A stretch of 62,182 nucleotides of DNA from NCBI RefSeq assembly GCF_002113025.1, contig NZ_NEJH01000019.1, forward strand, positions 1-62,182. The letters are read 5' to 3'. How positions within the stretch are numbered: the stretch's first letter is position 1; each line of letters starts with the position of its first letter. A program made the position numbers and the translations under genes. The stretch comes from Pseudomonas sp. B28(2017). Its GTDB lineage: Bacteria > Pseudomonadota > Gammaproteobacteria > Pseudomonadales > Pseudomonadaceae. Of this stretch, positions 1 to 7,939 are shown one piece after another. The notes beneath the pieces are model-generated. The model saw only the letters and a program-made list of their open reading frames with translations. It was not told the DNA's origin and ran no database searches.

Positions 1-153
1 ACCACCGCCACCGCCACCGCCACCGCCACCATCCTTGGCATAGGCACTCGAGTCATGGGAAACGGAGTCCGGTACCAAAACGATGGAAGCCGAGAGGACG
101 CCGCCGATGGCCAGCGCCAGTAAACCTTTCTTGAAAAGCAGGTAAGCGTTCAT
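1..153 (-). CDS. Gly-rich secreted protein, C-terminus cut by window edge
   Basis: Only the first 51 codons lie in the window. The start at 153 (M-N-A-Y-L-L) is chosen because AGGAGA sits 7 bases upstream; an earlier ATG at 160 would be in another frame. Residues about 1-27 look like a Sec signal peptide: two lysines, then a hydrophobic run. From about residue 42 the chain becomes an uninterrupted glycine tract encoded by a tandem GGC/GGT repeat that runs off the window. Function unknown; I do not recognise the family. The protein is presumably periplasmic or exported. Confidence 0.6.
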   Translation of the reverse strand, partial: MNAYLLFKKGLLALAIGGVLSASIVLVPDSVSHDSSAYAKDGGGGGGGGGG

Positions 154-678
154 CGTGCATTCTCCTGATGATTTGCCGCGAGCAGTGCCAACGCAGTTCA
201 CGTTGCAAACCGGGAGCGGCAAGGGAGCAACCCGTCAGACTTACAGTCTCTCTTGAATTTTTTCGCGTGGGATTTTTTCCCACATATTGAAATTAACCTT
301 TTTTTGCTCCGGGTCAACTGGCACAAGTAAAAGCCGACCGACGGTTGGGGACACCATCGAATTATCGGGAGGCGGTCAATGGGTCATGGAAAAAGGACGA
401 GTGGTCGAGAGGCCTCTACCACGGGCGATCACCGAGACATGGCGGCTGTGGCAACACCGGAATTGGGCGGTTGGGACGGACCTGGAACATCCCGGTGCAG
501 TTCTTGCGCAGCCGAAGGTCTTCAAACAGGCCAAGAACTCACCCTCTCCCCCTGCTTCCCGGACGAAGGCATCCTGCGCTTACGCAAATGTCCCGTGACT
601 GCAGCCCGATTCGTTGAAGCTCGCCACAATTCAGCAGACTTCGCACAAGCCAACGAACCGGCTGCACGTCATTGATAA
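154..678. other. Non-coding stretch
   Basis: No convincing gene is visible: the open frames here have no good ribosome binding site and give compositionally random proteins. It holds the promoter of the leftward Gly-rich gene and the 3' end of paralogue A. A short palindrome, GTGGGA-T5-TCCCAC, lies at 267-283 and could be a terminator or operator. Confidence 0.5.
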
Positions 679-1251
679 CTACCCAGGGACCGAGGTCTCT
701 TGCGCACCAACACTGCCCGCCCTGCTGGCGACTGCAAGTGCCACACAACAAGCCAGCAACGAGAATGCGGCGAATGCACCCATCACATGTTGATAAGGCA
801 ACACGTGATTCCAGGCTCGGGCCACCCCCAGGAAAGCGGCGAACAGCCAACCGCTCATGGAAAGCGCGCCCAACAAGGCGAGCCGTGTGCGCCCTGCACT
901 GCGCAGTGCAACGAATGAAGCCTTTTGCAGCAGCGGGAAGCCGACTCGATGCAACAATGCACCGTTCAGGCTAAGCAACGCGACAACAGTTACCTTGGCC
1001 CAGAGTTTCTGATTGAGCAAATACGCGTCGCCTTCATTGAGGTACCCCTGGAGCACCAGCAACATTCCGCTTGCCCAAAGGGCCAACAGGGAGAGGCTGA
1101 CGATCCTCTGAGTTTCATCAATGTACTCAAGCCGCGCCTGGTCCAGTGTTTCCTTGCGCCAACTCCAAAGCTTGTGATCCGCCTGCAACACCCTCCCCAG
1201 GGCAATACATGTAGCGAGCAGATGACCGTATACGAGAAGCATTTTGAGCAT
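679..1251 (-). CDS. Five-helix integral membrane protein (paralogue A)
   Basis: A 190-residue inner-membrane protein with about five hydrophobic segments (near residues 3-22, 50-72, 83-105, 123-145 and 155-178). It is a diverged paralogue of the two near-identical proteins at 6631-7278 and 47503-48150. Shared positions include an N-terminal Y-x-H-L-x-A-x-C-x-A-x-G pattern, LALW near the second helix, LN-x-KL-x-AK before the third helix, NG-x-LLH at its end, and LGV-x-R after the fourth. Function is unknown. The paralogues sit next to TonB-dependent receptors and PtrA-like proteins, so a role in metal or redox homeostasis is a reasonable inference, no more. A weak Fur-like sequence lies upstream. 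Confidence 0.75.
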   Translation of the reverse strand: MLKMLLVYGHLLATCIALGRVLQADHKLWSWRKETLDQARLEYIDETQRIVSLSLLALWASGMLLVLQGYLNEGDAYLLNQKLWAKVTVVALLSLNGALLHRVGFPLLQKASFVALRSAGRTRLALLGALSMSGWLFAAFLGVARAWNHVLPYQHVMGAFAAFSLLACCVALAVASRAGSVGAQETSVPG

Positions 1252-1533
1252 TGCCTTGACCTTATTATTGTTTGGGCGCTGCGTTCCTTGCTTCGCTGAT
1301 GTTGAAAACTAATGATACAAATTAGCATTTGCGTTTTCAAGACAAGCTTTCAGCAACTTGTGCTGGACCGACCGCAATGCAGTGGTCTTTACACATGGAG
1401 ATGGTCATTACTGTGGAAGATGAATTGAATGTAGCCGGGTCGCTGGTCTGCGCTGTTGGCGGCAATCAGGGAGGGCGTTAGCCCGCCCCTTTTTGAAACA
1501 ACTGTCTCGATAGCTCTATCTCATCACCCGCAA
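1252..1533. other. Intergenic region with weak Fur-like box
   Basis: This is the upstream region of paralogue A, which reads leftward. An AT-rich stretch at 1314-1332 matches the 19-bp Fur consensus at about 12 positions by my own comparison. A GC-rich hairpin (GGGCGTTAGCCCGCCC region, about 1471-1490) may end the leftward glycine-zipper transcript. No gene seen. Confidence 0.35.
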
Positions 1534-1965
1534 TCAGTCGTCATGCTTGTGTTTGTGCTTATACTTATTCTTGTTCTTATGCTTGTAGTCGGAATTGTGG
1601 TGGTCGTCGTCATCGGCCATATTGTTGCCGATAGCACCACCTGCCGCGCCGCCCAGTCCGGCGCCGATCAAGCCACCGGTGGAACCGCCGACACTGTTGC
1701 CGATGATCTGACCGCCCGCTGCACCGAGACCTCCACCAATAGCTGATTCAGTCTTCTTGCCGCTCTTCGCCGTCATTGCGCCCCCAGCCGCGCCGCCTAC
1801 ACCGGCTCCGATCGCGGCGCCCGTGCTACCTCCCATGGCCTGGCCGACCACGCTTCCAAGGGCGCCGCCGACACCGCCACCGAGAGCCGTGTTAGTGGCT
1901 TCGCCGGCAAAGGAGTACTGCGATACAAGAAGACTTAACGCTACGACGGAAAATGATTTACGCAT
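1534..1965 (-). CDS. Glycine-zipper protein with Asp/His/Lys-rich tail
   Basis: A 143-residue protein. The ATG at 1965 is taken as start; one codon earlier there is an in-frame TTG. Residues 1-21 form a clear signal peptide ending in S-F-A-G. Residues about 25-112 are glycine-zipper repeats (GGxxGA/GxxxG), as in outer-membrane-associated glycine-zipper proteins. The last 30 residues are an unusual hydrophilic tail beginning DDDDHH and continuing as alternating K-H and K-N pairs. The family is normally envelope-associated. Metal binding by the His/Asp tail is possible but only inferred. Confidence 0.75.
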   Translation of the reverse strand: MRKSFSVVALSLLVSQYSFAGEATNTALGGGVGGALGSVVGQAMGGSTGAAIGAGVGGAAGGAMTAKSGKKTESAIGGGLGAAGGQIIGNSVGGSTGGLIGAGLGGAAGGAIGNNMADDDDHHNSDYKHKNKNKYKHKHKHDD

Positions 1966-2319
1966 CAAACAGACCTATTAGAAATACACAAGAGAACAAA
2001 AATTCTGTTGGTACGAAACCGTCAGGTCAACACATTTCCGGCCGTGCATTGATAACGATCTACTCACTGTAGGAGCGAGCACTAAAGTCAAGCATTTGAT
2101 TGGCCATCGCCAGCGAGATGGCGGCCTATGCCGACACATTGGGTTTTCCCATTTAGGCTAGGCTGTCCTCACTCCTGGCACACAGACGTAGCTGATAATC
2201 GGGTGCCATCTGGAAAATTACGGCTGGCATTTGCTGTATCGACCGATTCATTGATACAGGTCTAAACATTGAATGACCGAATCCTGATAATTACTTTCCA
2301 GTTTTTAGGTAGGCCTTAA
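1966..2319. other. Intergenic region upstream of gltS
   Basis: Divergent promoter region between the glycine-zipper gene and gltS. It contains a half REP-like motif (GTAGGAGCGAGC near 2070-2082) and a small inverted repeat GCCATC...GATGGC at about 2103-2120. No gene seen. Confidence 0.4.
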
Positions 2320-3534
2320 ATGACTTCACAGCTTCTGCAGGTTCATGGCCTCGTGAGTTTTACCCTTGCCATCCTCCTGCTTTTCCTCGGCAAAACCCTC
2401 GTCCAGCACAACGCCTTTCTCCGTCAATACTGCATCCCCGAATCGGTCGTCGGTGGCTTTGTCTGTGCGGCGGTTACGTCCTTGCTTTACTTCGGCCTGA
2501 ATATCCAGCTCGAATTCGATCTGCAAGTTCGCGACACCCTGCTGCTCTATTTCTTTGCCGGCATAGGCTTGAAATCGGACATGCGCCAACTACTCAAGGG
2601 TGGGCGCCCGCTGCTGATCCTGCTGCTGCTCGCCGCTGTGTTCATTCTCCTGCAGAACTCGCTGGGCATGGGTGTGGCCGAGGCTTTTGGACTCGATCCC
2701 AAGGCCGGCTTGATGGTGGGCTCCATTTCCCTCACGGGCGGAGTGGGCACCACCCTGGCCTGGGCACCGCTTTTCGTCGAAAAACTGGGCATCGGTAACG
2801 CGCACGAACTGGGCATCGCCAGTAACACCGTCGGCCTGATTGCCGCGTGCGTCATCGGCGGTCCTATCGCCAACCGACTGATACGTCGCTATCAACTGAC
2901 GCCGTCCCGGGACGCAGACCTGGAAGTCGGCATTCTCGAGCAGCAACCTAGCAAGCCACTGGACTACTACGACGTGCTCTGGGCCTGGATGTGGCTCAAC
3001 CTGACCCTGATGCTCGGCTATGGGCTCAACCTGCTGCTGGTCGAAGCCGGCGTTACCTTGCCGAAGTTTGTCAGTTGCCTGTTCGCGGGCATTGTCATTC
3101 ACCACCTCGTTCTCGCCTTTGTGGGCGATCAACGACTGAAAACCTGGAGCGGTGCCAGCCTGGGCCTGTCACTGATCTCCGATATCTGTCTGGGCATGTT
3201 TTTGACCATGGCCCTGATGGGGCTCCAGCTATGGCAACTCAGCGGCGCGTTGATGTTCATTCTGTGTGCATTGACCCTGCAAATTCTGCTGACGGTCCTC
3301 TATACGTATTTTGTGGTGTTCCGTTGCATGGGGCGCAATTACGAAGCCAGCGTGATTGCTTCCGGATTCGGCGGGATTGCCCTCGGTTCCACGGCGACGG
3401 CCATCGTCAACATGTCGACCGTGACGCAAAAGTACGGTGCGGCCCACCAGGCCTTCCTGATCGTGCCGCTGGTGTGTGGCTTTTTCATTGACCTGGTCAA
3501 TGCCGTGATCATCAGTATGTTCAGTGGTCTATAG
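2320..3534 (+). CDS. gltS: Sodium/glutamate symporter GltS
   Basis: 404 residues, the usual GltS length, with about ten membrane helices along the whole chain. It imports L-glutamate with Na+ across the inner membrane. Family features seen are the N-terminal half with P-E-S-V-V-G-G-F, the first re-entrant loop region with S-L-T-G-G-V-G-T (about residue 138-146), and the matching second repeat with GFGGIALGSTATA near residue 348-362. The gene stands alone, with its own upstream region and a hairpin downstream. Confidence 0.93.
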   Translation: MTSQLLQVHGLVSFTLAILLLFLGKTLVQHNAFLRQYCIPESVVGGFVCAAVTSLLYFGLNIQLEFDLQVRDTLLLYFFAGIGLKSDMRQLLKGGRPLLILLLLAAVFILLQNSLGMGVAEAFGLDPKAGLMVGSISLTGGVGTTLAWAPLFVEKLGIGNAHELGIASNTVGLIAACVIGGPIANRLIRRYQLTPSRDADLEVGILEQQPSKPLDYYDVLWAWMWLNLTLMLGYGLNLLLVEAGVTLPKFVSCLFAGIVIHHLVLAFVGDQRLKTWSGASLGLSLISDICLGMFLTMALMGLQLWQLSGALMFILCALTLQILLTVLYTYFVVFRCMGRNYEASVIASGFGGIALGSTATAIVNMSTVTQKYGAAHQAFLIVPLVCGFFIDLVNAVIISMFSGL

Positions 3535-3591
3535 AGCCAATCGGACAGGACCAATGCCAAAAACACATGACTCTTTCGATTGAGGAAAAAA

Positions 3592-3605
3592 CCAGCCGAA
3601 GCTGG
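3592..3605. terminator. Hairpin after gltS
   Basis: CCAGC-CGAA-GCTGG preceded by a run of A. The A-run makes it a better terminator for leftward transcription; it may also end gltS. Confidence 0.35.
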
Positions 3606-3676
3606 CTGATGTCCTGACCGGGGCCTAAGCTGAATAGACACAACCCTGAACACGCCTCTTGAACAGGGGAACCGGG

Positions 3677-4018
3677 ATGACAGGACAAACTGCGCGCCGA
3701 CGCTCGTCATGGATCCTGTTTTCCCTGCTCGCCGCCAATCTGGCGCTGCTGGCCGGATGTTCAGGCAAAGCCAGCACGGCTACGGCTATGGCTACAGATC
3801 CAGCTACAGATCCAGCTCCAGTTCTAGTGCCAGCCTCAAACACCGGCTCAGTCTGCTTTGCAAAGGCACTCCCCACCGTCGGCGAGGGTGGCCTCGCCTG
3901 GGGTGATACTTTGGACATCGCTCGCCAGAAATCCCTGAGTAATTGCATACGCTATTCCGGCCGATCCGGCGGCACTCCGGATACCTGCAAAGTGGTGTTC
4001 TCGGAATGTAAGCATTGA
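3677..4018 (+). CDS. Small putative lipoprotein
   Basis: 113 residues. The start at 3677 has AGGGGA six bases upstream; an earlier in-frame start at 3659 lacks this. The N-terminus is basic (R-R-R) followed by a hydrophobic run and the lipobox L-L-A-G-C, so the mature protein should be lipidated. A low-complexity Ala/Thr/Pro/Asp linker follows. The C-terminal 70 residues hold four more cysteines and resemble small secreted domains that act on or bind cell-wall material, but I do not recognise a named family. Confidence 0.65.
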   Translation: MTGQTARRRSSWILFSLLAANLALLAGCSGKASTATAMATDPATDPAPVLVPASNTGSVCFAKALPTVGEGGLAWGDTLDIARQKSLSNCIRYSGRSGGTPDTCKVVFSECKH

Positions 4019-4178
4019 TCGAGCGGTTTTTCGTTTCTGCGCCGCTTTTGCATTTCTGTGCGACAGATCCCACTTCAGGGGCTCCCGCTTCACACGCTCG
4101 TGGTGTTAGCTTGCAAATGTTTCTGATCAAACGATCAGATATTTCTTACAAACCACCTGCAAAGGAATGCCCCCTGCA

Positions 4179-5918
4179 ATGGATTTTTCACTCAAACACC
4201 TGGCTGCGACCACCCTCATGCTTGCCAGCCTTTCTTCATTCACCAGCGCTGCCCAGGCCAACATCACGCCACAACAGAGCGCATTCATCCTGAAGTCCTT
4301 CAGTGATGCGTCGGTCAAGGATTTCAGGCAGTTCCTGGAAGGTTTGACCAAGAGCGATATTGCCAAAACCGACGACCTCGGCCCAGCCATCCGTGCGTTC
4401 CTCGACGACAAGTCGCTTACCGCTGAGCAGCAAAACCGGATCCATCGTTTGCTTGGCCTCTATGCGCGGGTGAAATACGGCAGAGCGGCCACCGAAACCT
4501 TGAAGGAGCTGGTGGCCATACCGACCGTGCGTGTGGACGGCGTTGCCCAGCACGACAACCCCGAATTCATCAGGATTGCCGAGAAGATCAAGGGTCTCGC
4601 CCAGGCGTTCAACCTGAATTTTCGCAACATCGACAACCGCGTCTATGAGATCTCCCTCGAAGGCACCGGCGAAGAAGTCGTGGGCATTCACGCCCATGCC
4701 GATGTGGTGCCAGTGACGCCAGAGAACTGGGTGTTACAGGACGGCACTCGCCTTGATCCGTTCAAGGTCACCCTGGTCGGCGATCGCATGTATGGCCGCG
4801 GCACCGAGGATGACAAGAACGGCATCGTGGTGGCGCTCTACGCCATGAAAATCATCAAGGAAGAGCAGCTGTCGCTGGCCAGAAACTTCAAGCTGCTGGT
4901 CGACACCACCGAAGAAACAACGGGCGACGCGATCCCCTACTACTTCGAACGCAACCCGACCCCCAACTACAACCTGGCGCTGGATGGTGGTTACCCGGTG
5001 GTGATCGCCGAGAAAGGCTACGGCACCGTCATGGCCAGCTTCGCCAAGCGCAACGCTGAAGGCCAGGGCGCGGAAATCACCGCAATGACCGGCGGTATGG
5101 CCACCAACCAGATTCCGTCGACATCGGTCGCGACCCTGGTAAGCGACAAGCCCGCCGAACTGGTCGCCAGTCTGCAAAAGGCCGGTGCCGAGTATGCCAA
5201 GCGCAACGGCGGCAACTTCGAGGTCGCTGCCAAGGCCGACGGCAAGGACGTCACACTGACGGTCACCGGCGTGTCCGCGCACTCCTCCGAGCCCGAGTCC
5301 GGTATCAACCCGGTGGCCAGGATGCTCGACTTCATCAATAGCCTCGACGGCAAGGTAGCACTCAAGCACAACCAGATCACCGACGCTGCCCGCTACGCCG
5401 CCGACAACTGGGGGCTGGATTACCTGGGTGGCAAATTGGGTGTCGGCTTTTCCGATGAGTTCATGGGCCCCCTGACCACGTCCCTGACCTATGTCGGGAC
5501 GGATGACAAAGCCTTCAAGCTCGCAGTGAACCTGCGCGTGCCGAAGGGAAAATCACCTGAAGCACTCAAATCCGAAATCGCTGCAAAGCTGGACACCTGG
5601 AGCAAGAAGACCAGGATCGCACCGACCTTCGACCTGTCGATTGCCGAACCGATGTACCGTAACCCCGAAGGTGAATGGGTCAAGGCCCTGCTCGCGGTGG
5701 CCAGCGAAAACCTCGGCATGAAACACAAGTTCGGCACCTCCGCCGGCGCCACGTCGGTGCACGAACTGCCTAATGGCGTGCAATTCGGCCTGGCCATGCC
5801 GGACGTCAAATACACCGGTCACAACGACAACGAGTTCAAGACCACCGAGCAGTTCCTGCTGGACTTGCAGGTCGTGACCGAGATGATGGGCCGCATCGGG
5901 CAATTGCCGAAACTTTGA
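4179..5918 (+). CDS. Secreted M20-family dipeptidase
   Basis: 579 residues from the ATG at 4179. AAAGGA lies about 12 bases upstream of it and directly abuts the earlier ATG at 4167. A signal peptide is clear (LMLASLSSFTSAAQA), so the enzyme is periplasmic or exported. It is an M20/M25/M40 zinc peptidase: HAHADVV (about residues 171-177) gives metal ligands, GRGTEDDKNG (about 206-215) carries the bridging Asp, and T-E-E-T-T (about 243-247) the catalytic Glu. It resembles the dipeptidase (PepV-like) branch and is longer than cytoplasmic members. It likely hydrolyses peptides or N-acyl amino acids. No operon partners. Confidence 0.85.
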   Translation: MDFSLKHLAATTLMLASLSSFTSAAQANITPQQSAFILKSFSDASVKDFRQFLEGLTKSDIAKTDDLGPAIRAFLDDKSLTAEQQNRIHRLLGLYARVKYGRAATETLKELVAIPTVRVDGVAQHDNPEFIRIAEKIKGLAQAFNLNFRNIDNRVYEISLEGTGEEVVGIHAHADVVPVTPENWVLQDGTRLDPFKVTLVGDRMYGRGTEDDKNGIVVALYAMKIIKEEQLSLARNFKLLVDTTEETTGDAIPYYFERNPTPNYNLALDGGYPVVIAEKGYGTVMASFAKRNAEGQGAEITAMTGGMATNQIPSTSVATLVSDKPAELVASLQKAGAEYAKRNGGNFEVAAKADGKDVTLTVTGVSAHSSEPESGINPVARMLDFINSLDGKVALKHNQITDAARYAADNWGLDYLGGKLGVGFSDEFMGPLTTSLTYVGTDDKAFKLAVNLRVPKGKSPEALKSEIAAKLDTWSKKTRIAPTFDLSIAEPMYRNPEGEWVKALLAVASENLGMKHKFGTSAGATSVHELPNGVQFGLAMPDVKYTGHNDNEFKTTEQFLLDLQVVTEMMGRIGQLPKL

Positions 5919-5925
5919 CCCCCAA

Positions 5926-5950
5926 CGGACCCGCCCTTCCGGTGGGTCCG
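5926..5950 (+). terminator. Terminator-like hairpin after M20 dipeptidase
   Basis: Inverted repeat CGGACCCGCC / GGTGGGTCCG with a CTTC loop just after the stop codon; only a weak T tract follows. Confidence 0.55.
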
Positions 5951-6630
5951 ATTCTTGACCGGTGGCGTGTTTGAGGGTTGTTATAAATACAACTCGAATG
6001 TCTGGCCATTGGTCGATTACTGCCGGTCACAATATAAAATCATCCACTGTGGCCATGCCGAAAATGTGCTTTTTCGAGGGAGAAATGGCAGTGCTTTTAA
6101 CTGGTTGGTTAACCCAACCAAGGGGTTTTTCATGACTGATTTGGTCATACCTCTCCAATTTCCCCCATGGAATCCGGAAAAAAACACGAAAAAATCAGCG
6201 GTGCTCTCGACTACCTTCCGACGCGCCGAAAAGCCAGTAACGACGCGGTCTGCGTCGCAAAAAATGGCAATACGCCACCAATCATGAACACTGCCGTTGG
6301 TCAGTAAAATTGATCAAAAAATGAACGGAGACGGGTTTTTCCGTTCAGAATACGCAGCAGGTGACACGGGCTCTGACCCTCACCTGACCCCAGAAGCGGA
6401 AGTTAAACCTCATATGCACCAAGAGTGCGAATGGGGTTTTTTATTACCTGAAAATGGAAGTATCGAATGAATAATAGTTCATTCGTGAAGCTCACTTTTA
6501 TCTTGGCTGCGTAACGCCGCAAGATTAATTAATAGTAATGGATGGATCTTGACTTTAGTCAGTAACGGCAAACCCCAATCATGCCGTGCCGAGAGTCATG
6601 TTGATTCACTATTAGAACAAAGAGGCAACC
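5951..6630. other. Long intergenic region upstream of the paralogue B module
   Basis: About 680 bp without a convincing gene. Visible elements are an AT-rich stretch (6025-6060), a near-palindrome GGTTGGTTAACCCAACC near 6103-6119, and a hairpin TGAACGGA/TCCGTTCA (6322-6347). From about 6390 on it is homologous to the region upstream of the copy at 47.5 kb. A 51-codon open frame at 6132 is preceded by AAGGGG but is not recognisable, so it is not called. Confidence 0.45.
6464..6485. promoter_or_regulatory. Conserved dyad upstream of paralogue B module
   Basis: CGAATGA-N8-TCATTCG. The same arms with the same 8-base spacing occur at 47336-47357, upstream of the other copy, although the surrounding DNA has diverged. 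Preservation of arms and spacing suggests an operator for a dimeric regulator. Confidence 0.5.
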
Positions 6631-7278
6631 ATGGATCTTAGTATGTTTTCTTCGTCCACCGTGGAATATGTTCGTTTGGGCGTTGTGTATTTCCACCTTA
6701 TCGCCTGCTGTGTGGCAATCGGCCTGGTCTTGACCAGTGACGTCGCAATGGTCAAGCAACTCCTGAAGGGAGATGCGTCAGGTCACCATGATGACGCGCA
6801 CATGGATAGCCTGCAAAAAACCGTAGTACTTGCACTTTGGGCGCTCTGGATTACGGGCATTGGTATTGTCGGGATCGATTATGCCGGCAAGGGGATGGAG
6901 TATTTCCTTAATCCAAAACTACAAGCCAAGATCGGGATCGTTGTGCTGTTGACCTTTAATGGTTTCCTGTTGCACAGCGCTGTATTGCCGGCGCTGAAAA
7001 AAGCCGGTTCGATACTTAATCTTTCCTTCAGCCTGCGCATGCTGGCACTGTTCTCGGGCTCGCTCTCTGCCGTGTCGTGGTTCTATGCCGCCATGCTCGG
7101 TGTTGGTCGTCCGCTGGCCTGGAAGTACTCGCTGGTCGAGTTGCTGGCAGCCTATCCGGCTCTCATCGTTGGTGGATTCGCAGCGATGGTACTGCTCACC
7201 GCCTATGCAAAAAACAAAGGCACCGAAGGGCGTCTGGAACAAGACACCTGGACCGCACGAAACGCCGCCCTGGCTTGA
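6631..7278 (+). CDS. Five-helix integral membrane protein (paralogue B)
   Basis: 215 residues; AGAGG lies seven bases before the ATG. About five membrane helices (near residues 11-33, 64-87, 98-120, 133-157 and 165-192) with a short His/Asp-rich cytoplasmic or periplasmic loop (GHHDDAHMD, about residues 50-58). It differs from the protein at 47503-48150 at only four residues that I can find: D2E, one D-to-E in the loop, one A-to-V late in the chain, and the last residue. It is followed by the PtrA-like gene, and the same gene order recurs in the second copy. I do not recognise a named family; a metal-related role is inferred from the neighbours. Confidence 0.85.
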   Translation: MDLSMFSSSTVEYVRLGVVYFHLIACCVAIGLVLTSDVAMVKQLLKGDASGHHDDAHMDSLQKTVVLALWALWITGIGIVGIDYAGKGMEYFLNPKLQAKIGIVVLLTFNGFLLHSAVLPALKKAGSILNLSFSLRMLALFSGSLSAVSWFYAAMLGVGRPLAWKYSLVELLAAYPALIVGGFAAMVLLTAYAKNKGTEGRLEQDTWTARNAALA

Positions 7279-7385
7279 TGGTGAAGCCAGGTTGAACAGG
7301 CAGGTTCTGCTTTAGCCAATACATACCGTTATTCGTTATTTACAAATTCTAGTTATTTACCAACTCTCAACTTGAGGAAACCCAA

Positions 7386-7592
7386 ATGAAATCCATGAAA
7401 GTTCTCTTCGTAGCCGCCGCTCTGACCGCTTCTTCCCTGGCCATGGCCACAGGTGGCGGTGATCGCACCTTCACTCGCATGGAGTCGGCCCGGAAAGTCT
7501 CGATGGAAGCCTTCCAGGTTGCCCAGAAACAGAAAGCTGAAGCCGCTGTAGCTCAAAGCAAAGCCAAGGTCGCCGATCACAGCAACAGCTGA
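7386..7592 (+). CDS. PtrA-like small periplasmic protein (copy 1)
   Basis: 68 residues with a signal peptide of about 21 residues ending in A-M-A, then GGGDRTF-x-RM, a helical stretch, SMEAFQVAQ and a polar C-terminus. This pattern resembles the N-terminal domain of Pseudomonas PtrA, a small copper-inducible protein described as a type III secretion repressor in P. aeruginosa. The match is from memory, so the name is tentative. GAGG lies upstream of the ATG. The protein is identical in sequence to the copy at 48258-48464, which implies selection or recent homogenisation. It is probably co-transcribed with the membrane protein 107 bases upstream. Confidence 0.75.
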   Translation: MKSMKVLFVAAALTASSLAMATGGGDRTFTRMESARKVSMEAFQVAQKQKAEAAVAQSKAKVADHSNS

Positions 7593-7679
7593 TCCGTGTA
7601 GCGCGCCCGAGGCCGTCAGAAATGTGCGGCCTCAAGCCTCAAATGCAGCACCCAAGGTGCTGCTGTGTGGGTTTAACCA

Positions 7680-7700
7680 GGATTCTGGTTACCAGAATCC
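7680..7700. promoter_or_regulatory. Perfect palindrome, candidate operator
   Basis: Nine-base arms GGATTCTGG and CCAGAATCC are separated by TTA. It lies 240 bp upstream of the TonB-dependent receptor start. It could be an operator or part of a terminator, but no T tract follows. Confidence 0.4.
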
Positions 7701-7735
7701 AATGAGTGGCATCGCCCCGTTGAATCCACAGTCGT

Positions 7736-7761
7736 AAGCAGCCTTTCGCGAAGGGCTGCTT
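7736..7761 (+). terminator. Hairpin in receptor leader
   Basis: AAGCAGCC / GGCTGCTT with a short CG-rich loop. It is followed by TCACG, not a T run, so it could act as an RNA structure in the leader or as a weak terminator of the upstream module. Confidence 0.35.
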
Positions 7762-7939
7762 CACGTCCCGAATCACCGCAGCAAGAATGCGGCCTCCTCC
7801 CTCCCCCCCTTTCATGAATCTGCTGCGTTGTCAGGCCGGCATAGCCCGAAATGATTCCTGCGATTGCCATGTGTTTCCTTCGCCCTTTCTTGCGTCGCAC
7901 TGTTCATTGCCCGTTGCTGTATGTCTGGAGTCTCCCCCA

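Larger units (their letters stand above)
7593..7939. other. Leader region of TonB-dependent receptor
   Basis: Homology with the second module copy continues through the stem-loops at about 7603-7663 and weakly on to about 7729. It then holds a perfect 21-bp palindrome (7680-7700) and a strong hairpin (7736-7761). No gene is called before the receptor start at 7940. Confidence 0.5.

Noticed and set aside
287..598. 103-codon open frame on the plus strand
   Set aside because: No ribosome binding site, random-looking composition, and no family resemblance.
6132..6287. 51-codon frame with an AAGGGG upstream
   Set aside because: Product unrecognisable and Ser/Thr/Lys rich without structure; the spacing is good but there is nothing else in support.
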